Both the position numbers and the translations under genes were made by a program. Shown in pieces: positions 36,376-44,928 of a stretch of DNA of 64,000 bases (positions are counted from its first letter, which is position 1; each line of letters begins with the position of its first letter). Source of the DNA: an uncultured Ruminiclostridium sp. (lineage in GTDB: Bacteria > Bacillota > Clostridia > Oscillospirales > Ruminococcaceae); NCBI GenBank assembly GCA_910588335.1, contig CAJUQV010000007.1, positions 1-64,000 on the forward strand, written 5' to 3'. Below the pieces are notes generated by a model. That model was not told where the DNA came from and searched no databases. It saw nothing but the letters and a program-made list of their open reading frames with translations.

Positions 36376-37814
36376 AAATCCTCCCACTCCTCCACGCTGC
36401 CGATAAGCTGCTCCAATTCCGAAACCGCAAGAGAGATATTGACGGACTTTTCCTTTATTTGACTCAACAGCTCGCCTAAGCTGAGGTCGTCACCCCGCTT
36501 CCTTTCGTCAAGCCAGATTATATCGAGACTTGTCCTGTCTCTTGCGAGTATTTCCTCATAGGTGAATTTTCTCCATCTTCCCACGGGATTTTCCGGTGAA
36601 TAGGTTTCATTCCTGCGTGAAATATCCCCTTCTTTATAAAGATCAATAAATTCCGCGAAGTGCTCTTCCTTTAAAGGATTGGTTTTTCCAAAGGAGGGAA
36701 GCTGCGAACGAAGGTCGTATATCCAGACCTCTTTCGTGTTGCCTCCATCCTCCTGTCCTCTCCTGAAAAACACAATATTCGTCTTTATGCTTGGGGCGTA
36801 AAAAATTCCCGCCGGCAGTCTCAAAATAGTGTGAAGCTCACACTTTTCCATTAGCTCGCGGCGTATTCTTTCCCCGTCGCCATCCGAAAAAAGCACGTTA
36901 TCCGGAAGTATTACCGCCGCCCTTGCATTGCCGCTTCGGTTAAGACTTTTGTAAATATGCTGCAAAAAATTTAACTGCTTGTTGTTTGTCAAAAAGGTAA
37001 AATCCTGCCTTGCAGCTCTTTCACCCCCTCTTTTGGTGCCAAAGGGGGGATTGGTCAGTACCACGTCGTAACCGCAAAGGGCCTTGCCGAAATCCGACAA
37101 AGTGTCCCCTAAATATATTCTTCCCTCAACGTCGTGCAGCATGGCGTTCATTAAGGCAAGGCGATAGGTATCGCCAACCAATTCGCAGCCCGTAAAAGCC
37201 TCCGTTCTCTGAAACTCCTTCATCGGCTCGGACAGGTCTTTTAAATCATCGGTACGGCTTTTCACATGACGGTCGGCGGCTATCATAAACCCGAATGTAC
37301 CGCAAGCGGGATCGCAGCAGCGTTCTCCCGCCTTCGGATCGATAAGTCTTGTCATAACGTTTATCAACACCCGCGGAGTAAAATATTGTCCCGCTCCGGA
37401 TTTTTTTTCGGTTGCGTTTTTTTCCAGAAGTCCTTCGTAAAGATTTCCGAGACCCTCCTCCTTAACGCTGTACCAATCAAATCTATCTATGGTAGCAATA
37501 ATTTTTTCCAGATTTTTCGGCTCGTCTATATTGCTCCTCGCTTCGCGGTAAATTTCGCATAAAGGTTTAGGACATTTTTCTCCAAGGAACTTTAGCAATT
37601 CTGTATAAAAGTCTTTAAGCTCCCGTCCCTGCTTACTTACAAGCTTATCCCAGCGATATTGCTCCGGAATAGGCACTTCCCGCTCTCTTTCCTTGCACAT
37701 TTTAAGAAAAAGTATATACGTAAGTTCATTGACATACTGCTGATAAGTTATTCCGTCGTCTCGAAGCACGTCGCACAGTCTCCACAGCTTTGACACTATT
37801 TCCGTATTGTTCAC
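36372..37814 (-). CDS. hsdM: Type I DNA adenine methyltransferase subunit
   Basis: A 480-residue N6-adenine methylase subunit. It has an N-terminal helical HsdM domain (LWRLCDVLRDDGITYQQYVNELTYILFLKM), the AdoMet-binding motif DPACGTFGFM near residue 167 and the catalytic NPPF near residue 254. It is cotranscribed with hsdS through a four-base overlap. No hsdR lies next to it in the window, so this may act as a methylation-only system or use a restriction subunit encoded elsewhere. TATGGAGG precedes the start. A perfect palindrome lies in the leader. Confidence 0.93.
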   Translation of the reverse strand: MNNTEIVSKLWRLCDVLRDDGITYQQYVNELTYILFLKMCKEREREVPIPEQYRWDKLVSKQGRELKDFYTELLKFLGEKCPKPLCEIYREARSNIDEPKNLEKIIATIDRFDWYSVKEEGLGNLYEGLLEKNATEKKSGAGQYFTPRVLINVMTRLIDPKAGERCCDPACGTFGFMIAADRHVKSRTDDLKDLSEPMKEFQRTEAFTGCELVGDTYRLALMNAMLHDVEGRIYLGDTLSDFGKALCGYDVVLTNPPFGTKRGGERAARQDFTFLTNNKQLNFLQHIYKSLNRSGNARAAVILPDNVLFSDGDGERIRRELMEKCELHTILRLPAGIFYAPSIKTNIVFFRRGQEDGGNTKEVWIYDLRSQLPSFGKTNPLKEEHFAEFIDLYKEGDISRRNETYSPENPVGRWRKFTYEEILARDRTSLDIIWLDERKRGDDLSLGELLSQIKEKSVNISLAVSELEQLIGSVEEWEDL

Positions 37815-37852
37815 CGAAAAACCTCCATAACGCCGGTTACGGCAAATCTTTA

Positions 37853-37887
37853 TTAACTTCCGATAATATAAAGTTATCGGAAGTTAA
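37853..37887. promoter_or_regulatory. 14-bp palindrome in the hsdM leader
   Basis: TTAACTTCCGATAA (37853-37866) and its exact complement (37874-37887) around a 7-base loop. It lies between the hsdM promoter and start codon, so it could form an RNA hairpin or serve as a repressor site controlling the methylase. Confidence 0.55.
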
Positions 37888-37919
37888 ACAGTAAAATTCC
37901 ACACAAAAATCCATATTAA

Positions 37920-37948
37920 ATTATAATACTCCGTTGGAAAAAAGTCAA
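37920..37948 (-). promoter_or_regulatory. Promoter of hsdM-hsdS
   Basis: On the minus strand TTGACT (37943-37948), 17 bases, TATAAT (37920-37925). The leader to the hsdM start is about 100 bases. Confidence 0.8.
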
Positions 37949-37960
37949 GGGAAAACGGGG

Positions 37961-37989
37961 TTGACAAATTCGGTACGGTGATATAAAAT
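37961..37989 (+). promoter_or_regulatory. Promoter of the HAD-fusion gene
   Basis: TTGACA (37961-37966), 17 bases, TAAAAT (37984-37989), divergent from the hsdM promoter with the two -35 boxes only 12 bases apart. Confidence 0.78.
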
Positions 37990-38027
37990 AAAGTTGTTCG
38001 TCCAAAAAGTTACAAGGAGCCAAAAAA

Positions 38028-39656
38028 ATGCCAAGCAAAAAAACTTTATACATATCCGACCTTGACGGCACACTTCTGACCAACAAATCGGGGCTGAAGG
38101 ATCGCGCCGCCGAGCTTCTGAAACGCCTTTCTGAAAACGGAACAATGTTTACCTACGCCACCGCCCGCCGTTTCGGTTCCGCCGACTTTCGTATGAAAAA
38201 AGCGGAAATAAAGCTGCCCGTCATACTTATGAACGGGGTTATCATAGCGGACGGAAAAACAGGCGAAATTATATCGTTAAACGGATTGGAGCAAGCCGAT
38301 CTTTCCGGAATAAAAAAAGCTGTAGAACAATACGGCGAAGCGCCCATAGTATATTCATTTATAGACGGAAGCCAGAGAGCAAGCTATCTTGAAAGCAAAA
38401 AAAAACGCGTTAAAAGCTATCTCGACGATCGAAAGGGCGACAGCTCCATACGATCCTGTTCAAGCTACGACGAATTGTTTGAGGGAAACGTCCACTATCT
38501 TACCTTTTTAAATTCCTCTTTTACCGACGAAGAAAAAAAAGAGCTTTTCGGCGCCGAAAAAGGCTTTGCTTATACCGAGTACTTTGACTGCTACCGAAAA
38601 AACGAGCTGTGGCTGGAGGTTTTTTCCGTCAATGCCTCAAAGGAGAACGCAGTAATAAAACTGAGAGAAATGCTAAACCCCGACGAGGTGGTGGTATTCG
38701 GAGACAACCTCAACGACCTATCCATGTTTAAAGCTGCCGATCGTGCGTATGCCGTATCGAACGCCGCCGAACAGCTTAAGGAAACGGCGGACGCAATCAT
38801 AGGCAGCAACGAGCAGATAAGCGTTCCGCGATTCATAGAAGCCGAACAAGCCGCTGTTTTTGCTTACTCCCCCCATGTAAATGTCATAAACGAGCCTAAT
38901 GCCAAGCGTTTTGAAAAGGCCATGGAAAAATCAGCCGAAGCCGCAAAATTGCGGGCGGATGCGGAAAATGGAAGAAAATCGGGGGCGGAAACGGGAATAG
39001 GAACCCTTAACGAAAAAAGAATCCACTCCGTCCTGAAAAACTACTTCTCCAACGATTACGATCAGGAAGCCAAAATAGGCAGCTTTTACGCCGACATCGT
39101 CACCGAAAACGGAATTTATGAAATACAGACGGGCAATTTCGGCAAACTGAATAAAAAACTTGAGGTAATGCTTTCGGTTTGCCATGTAACGGTGGTTTAC
39201 CCTTACGAAAAGCGCACAAGGGTTATCTCCGCCGACGACAAGAGCGGAGAGCTTCTGCGTGAAGGCCGATTCAGATACAACAACAGCCTGACCGATTTTC
39301 TTCTTGAGCTGTACCGTATAAAAAGCTTTCTGACAAATCCCAATCTTACCATAGGTATTGCCGAGCTGGACGTGGAACGGGTAAACTATGTTTCCGCAAA
39401 GACTGGAAAAAGGCGGAAAAGAGGAGCGTTTACCAAAACCCCTCTCGCGCTTAGGCGGGAAATATATCTTGAAAAGCCCTCCGATTACCTTACCCTACTT
39501 CCCGAAGGCATTCCCGAAGAATTTACGGTAAAGGAGCTTCAGAAATATACCAAAACTACCGACGCTAAGCTTTTGCTTGAAATACTGCTGTATGTGGGGG
39601 CGGCGGATAAAATCGGAAAAAGAGGGAACGCGGAAATTTACAGTATTACTTTATAA
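38028..39656 (+). CDS. HAD (Cof-type) hydrolase fused to a probable nuclease-fold domain
   Basis: A 542-residue cytoplasmic protein. Residues 1-265 are a Cof-type HAD phosphatase: DLDGTL with D11 and D13, a cap domain, and GDNLNDLSMF as motif IV. After a charged linker (about 285-325) comes a separate domain that starts NEKRIHSVLKNYF and contains KIGSFYADIV then GIYEIQTGNFGKLNKKL. The D-x(n)-ExQ spacing with a preceding E/K-rich helix resembles PD-(D/E)XK nucleases; this is inference. A helical C-terminal part ends the protein. AAGGAGCC precedes the start. It is divergent from hsdM but shares no proven link with it. Confidence 0.7.
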   Translation: MPSKKTLYISDLDGTLLTNKSGLKDRAAELLKRLSENGTMFTYATARRFGSADFRMKKAEIKLPVILMNGVIIADGKTGEIISLNGLEQADLSGIKKAVEQYGEAPIVYSFIDGSQRASYLESKKKRVKSYLDDRKGDSSIRSCSSYDELFEGNVHYLTFLNSSFTDEEKKELFGAEKGFAYTEYFDCYRKNELWLEVFSVNASKENAVIKLREMLNPDEVVVFGDNLNDLSMFKAADRAYAVSNAAEQLKETADAIIGSNEQISVPRFIEAEQAAVFAYSPHVNVINEPNAKRFEKAMEKSAEAAKLRADAENGRKSGAETGIGTLNEKRIHSVLKNYFSNDYDQEAKIGSFYADIVTENGIYEIQTGNFGKLNKKLEVMLSVCHVTVVYPYEKRTRVISADDKSGELLREGRFRYNNSLTDFLLELYRIKSFLTNPNLTIGIAELDVERVNYVSAKTGKRRKRGAFTKTPLALRREIYLEKPSDYLTLLPEGIPEEFTVKELQKYTKTTDAKLLLEILLYVGAADKIGKRGNAEIYSITL

Positions 39657-39680
39657 CCGCTGCCGGATGTACATATTGTT

Positions 39681-39774
39681 ATACCAATCCGTTTTTAAAC
39701 TATGGGTAAAATTCATGATTTAAAAAAGGTTGCACCCAAAACACTAATCCAACAGTTTTAAAAGAGATTAGTAT
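39681..39774. repeat. Palindromic repeat, family 2, copy B
   Basis: A 94-base element whose ends ATACCAATCC and GATTAGTAT are imperfect inverted repeats. It shares TTTTTAAACTATGGGTAAAAT-type sequence (split across the left arm) with the copy at 63535. No coding capacity. Confidence 0.6.
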
Positions 39775-39799
39775 AAGTTATAGACTTGATTAAAGATCA

Positions 39800-39853
39800 G
39801 GGCGTATCCGAAAACCGAGAAATAATGAAAATTGCGGGTTTTCGGATACGCCC
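39800..39853. repeat. 17-bp perfect inverted repeat
   Basis: GGGCGTATCCGAAAACC (39800-39816) with its exact complement (39837-39853) around 20 bases. It sits between family 2 and family 4 elements in a 390-base gap without genes. It may be a terminator remnant or a small repeat element. Confidence 0.6.
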
Positions 39854-39863
39854 ATAATATATT

Positions 39864-40023
39864 ATTGCTCCCCAAATTAACTCTTAAATTTTTCTGCTTT
39901 CCCGACTGCCGAAATACTTCGTCGGAAATCCTTGAAATATGCGCATATTCCTGCGGCTTTCTTCCTTGTCTTTCGGCAGCCGTTCAGCGCATAAAATCTT
40001 CAAGAGTTCATTGGGGAAGCAAT
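39864..40023. repeat. MITE-like element, family 4, complete copy
   Basis: A 160-base element with imperfect termini of about 30 bp (ATTGCTCCCCAA on the left, TTGGGGAAGCAAT on the right, plus AACTCTT/AAGAGTT). A solo right end lies at 33003-33033. An internal hairpin CTGCCGAAA/TTTCGGCAG is present. No coding capacity. Confidence 0.65.
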
Positions 40024-40046
40024 ATAGTAAACAACAATTTTTATTG

Positions 40047-40814
40047 TCATTTACTGTAATATTTTTTTCTTTTATTTTTAGGCGGCTCCGATTTACCTAT
40101 CGCGGTTCGGAGCATTCTCATTTCCTCAGACGTCAGATCCCTGTACTCCCCCGGTTTAAGCATACCTAACTTAACTCCTCCCACGCCGGTTCTCTTCAGT
40201 CTTGAAACGGTCAATCCAGCCTTCTCGCACATCTTCCTGATCTGCCTGTTTTTTCCCTCTTTTATAATAAATTCCAGCACCGTTCTACCGCTCTCCGCCG
40301 TAAGAACGTTTATAACACAGGGCTGAGTGATAACCCCGCTGTCAATTTCCATTCCCACCGACATCAGCGCGATTTGTTCGTCCGTGACCTTATTGGGAAT
40401 CGTTACCCTGTAAGTTTTCGCCACATGCTTCTTCGGGTGCATTATATCATTGGCAAATTTCCCGTCATTGGTAAGCAGTATAAGGCCTTCGCTGTTTTTA
40501 TCCAACCGTCCGATAGGATAAATCCTCTCTTTTATACCGCCGATCAGGTCGGTTATAAGCTTCTCCGAGTGAACGTCCTCCATTGAGGTAAGATATCCCC
40601 TCGGCTTGTACAGCTTTATATACCTTAGCTCAACCCCCTCGGTATTTATCTTTTCTCCGCAAACGGTTACGGAATCCTTTTCGGTATCGGCCTTGTCTCC
40701 CAATTTTACCGCCCTGCCGTTTACTTTTACCAAACCTTTTTCTATCAGCTCCTCCGCCTTGCGCCTCGAACAATAACCGCTGTCGGAAAGTATTTTCTGA
40801 AGTCTTTTTTCCAT
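40047..40814 (-). CDS. rRNA pseudouridine synthase, RluB/RsuA family
   Basis: A 255-residue enzyme that converts uridine to pseudouridine in ribosomal RNA. The start at 40814 follows AAAGGAATTTTATAT; an in-frame extension to 40883 has no ribosome site. It has an N-terminal S4 RNA-binding domain (about 1-60, RLQKILSDSGYCSRRKAEELI), then the catalytic domain with the aspartate in GRLDKNSEGL, and the C-terminal KEGKNRQIRKMCEKAGLTVSRL-type motif, both typical of the RsuA/RluB/E/F group. The exact target base cannot be told from sequence. Confidence 0.9.
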   Translation of the reverse strand: MEKRLQKILSDSGYCSRRKAEELIEKGLVKVNGRAVKLGDKADTEKDSVTVCGEKINTEGVELRYIKLYKPRGYLTSMEDVHSEKLITDLIGGIKERIYPIGRLDKNSEGLILLTNDGKFANDIMHPKKHVAKTYRVTIPNKVTDEQIALMSVGMEIDSGVITQPCVINVLTAESGRTVLEFIIKEGKNRQIRKMCEKAGLTVSRLKRTGVGGVKLGMLKPGEYRDLTSEEMRMLRTAIGKSEPPKNKRKKYYSK

Positions 40815-40950
40815 ATATAAAATTCCTTTTTGTAATATTTTGTTCCAAAAAATCAAAAAAAGCGGATTTTTTTGGGACAACAAATCCCTTTCTTACTCAT
40901 ATGCTGTACAAACATAATAAAGGGAACCTCTAAAGAAAGGAACTGATACC

Positions 40951-42096
40951 GTGAAAAAGCTTTTCCGATCCGCTTTGTTTTTTTTGGGAGCACTGTCAAT
41001 ACCGGCTATGCTGTCCGCCCGTGTATCCGCCGTTTCACCGGACTTCTCCGTATCCGCACTGAGCGCGGTGGTGATTAACGCCGACACGGGGAATATCGTG
41101 TACGAAAAAAGCGCTTTCGCCCAACGCGCCATGGCAAGCACCACAAAAATAATGACGGCTCTTTTAACGATAGAGGCGGGCGATCTGGACAAAAAATTCA
41201 CCGTGGACAGCTACGCCATTCAGGTAGAAGGCACATCCATGGGCTTAAGTCAAGGCGATATAGTCACCAGACGCGCCCTTCTTTACGGTATTCTTCTTCC
41301 CTCCGGAAACGACGCGGCCAATGCCGCCGCGGTAAGCGTAAGCGGCTCCATGGGAAAATTCGTGGAGCTTATGAACAAAAAAGCGGAGGAACTGGGGCTC
41401 GTCAACACCCATTTTGCCAATCCCTCCGGACTTGACGCACAAGGACACTTCACCACCGCCTATGATCTGGCATTACTTACCAAAACCGCTCTCGAAAACC
41501 ATGTTTTCGCTGAAATATGCCGCTGTGCCGACGCTCAGGTGGAATTCGGGAACCCCCCTTATCTCCGCCGTCTCGCCAACTCAAATAAAATGCTGTGGCA
41601 ATACGAAGGCTGTTACGGCGTTAAAACGGGATTCACCGACAACGCCCGCCGCTGTCTTGTTTCTGCGGCGGAACGCAAAGGGGTAAAGCTTATCTGCGTT
41701 ACGCTTAACGCTCCGGATGACTGGGAAGATCACCGAAAAATGCTTGACTACGGCTTTGAACAGGTAAAAAGAACCGAGGTGGTTCTCCCCTCCCCCGTCA
41801 CGCTTCCGGTAATAGGAGGGACGGCGGATAAAGTGCCCCTTACGCTGGGAGACAGGGTTGTGCTGCCGCTTTCTCAGAACGAATTAAAATCCGTATCCTT
41901 TAAAATAAGCACGGAGCCTTTTCTTTACTCCGGTTTTGAAGCGGGTAAAAAAACGGGAAGCGTAGAGATATACCTTGACGGGGAATTTATCCGAAAGGTG
42001 GATCTGATAGCCGCCGAAGGAGTAAGCCGATCCGAGGAAAATCTTAATTTTCCCGAAAAGCTCTTTAAATTTTTAAGGCAGTTTTTCTTGGGTTGA
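40951..42096 (+). CDS. D-alanyl-D-alanine carboxypeptidase (PBP5/DacF type)
   Basis: A 381-residue exported peptidoglycan-trimming enzyme. The GTG start follows AAAGAAAGGAACTG. It has a signal peptide to about residue 27 (ARVSA). The penicillin-binding motifs are STTK (nucleophile serine near residue 63), SGN near 114 and KTG near 220. A C-terminal beta domain follows and a short amphipathic tail (FPEKLFKFLRQFFL) should attach it to the membrane. It is convergent with the ytfJ block, where dacF-like genes are commonly found in clostridia. Confidence 0.92.
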   Translation: MKKLFRSALFFLGALSIPAMLSARVSAVSPDFSVSALSAVVINADTGNIVYEKSAFAQRAMASTTKIMTALLTIEAGDLDKKFTVDSYAIQVEGTSMGLSQGDIVTRRALLYGILLPSGNDAANAAAVSVSGSMGKFVELMNKKAEELGLVNTHFANPSGLDAQGHFTTAYDLALLTKTALENHVFAEICRCADAQVEFGNPPYLRRLANSNKMLWQYEGCYGVKTGFTDNARRCLVSAAERKGVKLICVTLNAPDDWEDHRKMLDYGFEQVKRTEVVLPSPVTLPVIGGTADKVPLTLGDRVVLPLSQNELKSVSFKISTEPFLYSGFEAGKKTGSVEIYLDGEFIRKVDLIAAEGVSRSEENLNFPEKLFKFLRQFFLG

Positions 42097-42113
42097 TGTC
42101 TGTTATATAATAC

Positions 42114-42148
42114 CGAATAATAATTTCGTTACAAAAAATTATTATTCG
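42114..42148. terminator. AT-rich bidirectional hairpin
   Basis: CGAATAATAATTT (42114-42126) pairs exactly with 42136-42148. It separates the convergent DD-carboxypeptidase and ytfJ genes and overlaps the last codons of ytfJ. Confidence 0.65.
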
Positions 42149-42546
42149 CTTATATCCTCGCCGTTATTTTCGGAAACGTCGGACTTCTTGGCAAAAATAT
42201 CCTTTACCTTTGCCACTATTCCCGGAACGCCCTCGATAAGACTGTCTACGGGACTGTCCTTGGCGCCCAGCTCAAGCATTTTAACGTCTCCGTCCCTTGT
42301 GATAACTATAAAGGCCTGAGGCTTAATTGAAATACCTGCGCCGGATCCGCCCGCGAATACTTCCTTGGGTACGCTTGCTGGAATATCCGAGCCGCCCGCC
42401 ACGAAACCGAAAGAAACCTTTGAAACGGGTATTATAACCGTGCCGTCGGGGGATTCTACCGGCTCGCCGATAATGGTGTTTACATCAACCAACTCGCGTA
42501 TTTTTTCCATAGATGTGCTCATAAGTCCTTCAAGATGCTGTGCCAT
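42142..42546 (-). CDS. ytfJ: GerW-family sporulation protein YtfJ
   Basis: A 134-residue protein of the GerW/YtfJ family, linked to sporulation and spore germination in Bacillus. The family signature is clear: MEKIRELVDVNTIIGEPV, GTVIIPVSKVSFGFVAGG, FAGGSGAGISIKPQAFIVI, then a charged tail. It is the last gene of a conserved five-gene block (site-2 protease, scpA, scpB, DUF2953, ytfJ). GGAAAGGAAAAATT precedes the ATG. It supports a spore-forming ancestry but does not prove sporulation. Confidence 0.92.
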   Translation of the reverse strand: MAQHLEGLMSTSMEKIRELVDVNTIIGEPVESPDGTVIIPVSKVSFGFVAGGSDIPASVPKEVFAGGSGAGISIKPQAFIVITRDGDVKMLELGAKDSPVDSLIEGVPGIVAKVKDIFAKKSDVSENNGEDISE

Positions 42547-42612
42547 AATTTTTCCTTTCCGTAAGACGATTTTTCGTCAATTTTATTTTAATAGAAATTC
42601 TTAAAAACATAA

Positions 42613-43392
42613 TCATGCCGCTTTTTGCTGCGCGCTGCCTTCGGCCTTCTCACTTACCGCGTTCAACTCCTTAAGCTCGCCGTAAATAGCTGCCGCTCCC
42701 CATAATCCGCTATGCAAAAGCGTGGAAACACGCAGTTTGACGGTGGCCTTAGCGTAATAAACGCTTTTTTCCAGTTCAAAGTCCGCTCTTATATTGATTT
42801 TTTCCGCTTTAAAGGTAATCATACTGTCCAAAAACGCCGCAAGTCCATCCACCGCCGCGCAGTGCACCCCGTAGCTTATGGCGGTTTTGGCCGCGTCGCC
42901 GCCTCCCACGGTTATGTCCGCATATACGCCGGTAACCCTTATTTTTTTGAAAAGCCTTTTTATATGCGGCTTGGCCTTACCCCATATGCTGAATATAATC
43001 TCCGGAGTCATGCCGGATTTTTTCTTTTGTTTTTTTTCTTCCGTTTTACTCCGTGCAGCGCTTTTTACATTATTCGGCGGAGCCTCGGAACGTCTCTTTT
43101 CTTCGGCTTCTGGAGCGTTCGCCTTTTCCGTCGGCAAATGCCGCGGCTTTTTTTCGGCTATATGCTTACCTGTTTTTTTAGCCTTTTTTTCTTCCCTGCG
43201 TTTTTTCTTTTCGGCCTTTCGCTTTTTCTTTTTTTGCTCTTTAGGTGAAAGCGGGTCTTTGGCTATGGTAAAAAACAGGTACTTTATTTTAAATTTAAAA
43301 ACTTTGTCGTATTCAAGCTCGGCAGTGATTGAAGACGCCAACAGAAAGAATATTAAAAGGGCAATCGCCGCTGTTATTATAAGTGCAGTCAA
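42613..43392 (-). CDS. DUF2953 membrane-anchored protein
   Basis: A 259-residue protein with one N-terminal membrane helix (about 3-24) and a very Lys/Glu-rich low-complexity stretch (about 50-125). A C-terminal domain (IRVTGVYADITVGGGDAAKTAISYGVHCAAVDGLAAFLDSM region) is typical of DUF2953. Members almost always sit next to ytfJ, as here. Function unknown; proposed roles in sporulation are by context only. Confidence 0.85.
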   Translation of the reverse strand: MTALIITAAIALLIFFLLASSITAELEYDKVFKFKIKYLFFTIAKDPLSPKEQKKKKRKAEKKKRREEKKAKKTGKHIAEKKPRHLPTEKANAPEAEEKRRSEAPPNNVKSAARSKTEEKKQKKKSGMTPEIIFSIWGKAKPHIKRLFKKIRVTGVYADITVGGGDAAKTAISYGVHCAAVDGLAAFLDSMITFKAEKINIRADFELEKSVYYAKATVKLRVSTLLHSGLWGAAAIYGELKELNAVSEKAEGSAQQKAA

Positions 43393-43447
43393 ATAAGCGT
43401 CTCCTTTCTTTGTTCAAAAGTTCGTCCGAGAATACCTTGACCAAAGA

Positions 43448-44068
43448 TTAGTCGTTCTCCATCTCATACGTATCCAGCTGCCCCGCCAGTCTCTCCGCCT
43501 GCTCGTCTATTTCCCGCTGATCGATTCCGTCCATATCGTCAAGGATCATCTGTCCTTCCTGAACGGGTAAAGGCGGGAGATCGTCAATGCTCTTTAACCC
43601 AAAACAGCGCAGAAACGTATCAGTGGTGCGATAAGCTATCGGTCTTCCCGGAAGCTCAAGCCTCCCCGCCTCCTCGATAAGACCCTTCTCAACTAAAGTG
43701 TTGACAACTCCGGAGCTGTCTATTCCTCTGATCTGTTCCACAAATCCCTTAGTCACGGGCTGATTATAGGCTATTACCGCCAGACATTCCAGCGCCGCCT
43801 GCGATAAAGGCGTTTGCCTGTGAGAATCCAACGCCGCTTTTACATAGGACGCCAGCTCCTCCTGAGTGGAAAGCTGAAACGCGCTGCCTAACCTGATTAT
43901 TCTTAACCCGCTTCCCATTACCGAATAACGGCGTTCAAGCTGATTAAGTATTTTGGCGGTGGTATCCGTATCTATTCCCGACGCTTCCGACAGTTTATCC
44001 AACGTTATCGGGTCGGCGTAAGCGAAAAGTATCGCTTCAACTATCGCCATACCTTCTACTATTTCCAT
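43448..44068 (-). CDS. scpB: Segregation and condensation protein B
   Basis: A 206-residue partner of ScpA in the SMC complex that compacts and segregates the chromosome. It has two winged-helix domains: VEAILFAYADPITLDKLSEASGID, then LSQAALECLAVIAYNQPVTKGFVEQIRGIDSSGVVNTLVEKGLIEEAGRLELPGRPIAYRTTDTFLRCFGLKSIDDLPPLP in short segments. The acidic tail is usual for the family. About 100 bases separate it from scpA. Confidence 0.95.
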   Translation of the reverse strand: MEIVEGMAIVEAILFAYADPITLDKLSEASGIDTDTTAKILNQLERRYSVMGSGLRIIRLGSAFQLSTQEELASYVKAALDSHRQTPLSQAALECLAVIAYNQPVTKGFVEQIRGIDSSGVVNTLVEKGLIEEAGRLELPGRPIAYRTTDTFLRCFGLKSIDDLPPLPVQEGQMILDDMDGIDQREIDEQAERLAGQLDTYEMEND

Positions 44069-44171
44069 TCGATCACTTTTCCTTTTGTTTATTATTCCAA
44101 TCAGCCTTTACCGTTAAAAAACGAAACTTTAAGAGCGTCGGACAGAAAAAAACGCTTCTCATCGGAGCGGT

Positions 44172-44918
44172 TTATTCCTCGTCCCGAAAGCTTACTCTAT
44201 TTCTTTTAATGCGCTCAGCCCTGTCCGAAGGCTTATATTCCAGCCACTCGTTATCCTCCGAAATACTGACGTAGCCGTATTTGGAAAGCTCCAGCAGAGC
44301 CAGAAAGGTCGCCACCTGTTCCGAGCGGTTTTGCCCGCCGTACAGGCTCCTCAGTTCTATTCCGCAGCTTTTCTTTATTTTTTTCAGCACGTACAGCACC
44401 TTTGTAAATACCGTAACATAGCTTTTCGCTACAATGGGCTTCATAGAAGGCGGGCGCGCGTTGAATTTTGCCATAGCCACACGGTCGGTCATTGCCGCAA
44501 CAGCAGCATACAGCTCAAAAGGATCGTGATTAAGCTTATAGGAGAAATCCGTGTCTATTTTCATAGGTTCCCTTACGAATATCTCCGTTCCCTTCCACTT
44601 TTCCCTGAGCTTTTCCGCTATCACCTTACAGAGGGCGTATTCGACCAACGTACCCTCCAGCTCCTTTTTAAGCTGTTCCGCCTCGTGCTTGGGCAGCAGA
44701 GCGGATGATTTTATAAGAATAAGATGAGCGGCCATTTCCATAAATTCGCCCGCTATCTCCATATTTGCTTCCTGCATCTGCTCCAGATAAAGCAAAAACT
44801 GTTCCAGAAGCACGGATATCTCTATATCCCTTATATTTAATTTATGTTTCTGTATCAGGGAAAGCATAAGGTCAAGGGGACCCTCGAACACCTTAAGCTT
44901 AAAGTTCAGTTCCTGCAT
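44172..44918 (-). CDS. scpA: Segregation and condensation protein A
   Basis: A 248-residue kleisin of the SMC-ScpAB complex. The N-terminus KLKVFEGPLDLMLSLIQKHKLNIRDI and the helical SMC-neck-binding region are diagnostic; the C-terminal winged helix (VATFLALLELSKYGYVSISEDNEWLEY) is present. It begins 10 bases after the site-2 protease stop, so the two are likely cotranscribed. Confidence 0.95.
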   Translation of the reverse strand: MQELNFKLKVFEGPLDLMLSLIQKHKLNIRDIEISVLLEQFLLYLEQMQEANMEIAGEFMEMAAHLILIKSSALLPKHEAEQLKKELEGTLVEYALCKVIAEKLREKWKGTEIFVREPMKIDTDFSYKLNHDPFELYAAVAAMTDRVAMAKFNARPPSMKPIVAKSYVTVFTKVLYVLKKIKKSCGIELRSLYGGQNRSEQVATFLALLELSKYGYVSISEDNEWLEYKPSDRAERIKRNRVSFRDEE

Positions 44919-44928
44919 TTTTTAAAAA

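Noticed and set aside
33053..39656. hsd locus plus HAD-nuclease fusion as a new defence island
   Set aside because: No hsdR, helicase, toxin or other defence gene is present and the fusion is divergent with its own promoter, so a joint defence role is not supported by sequence alone.
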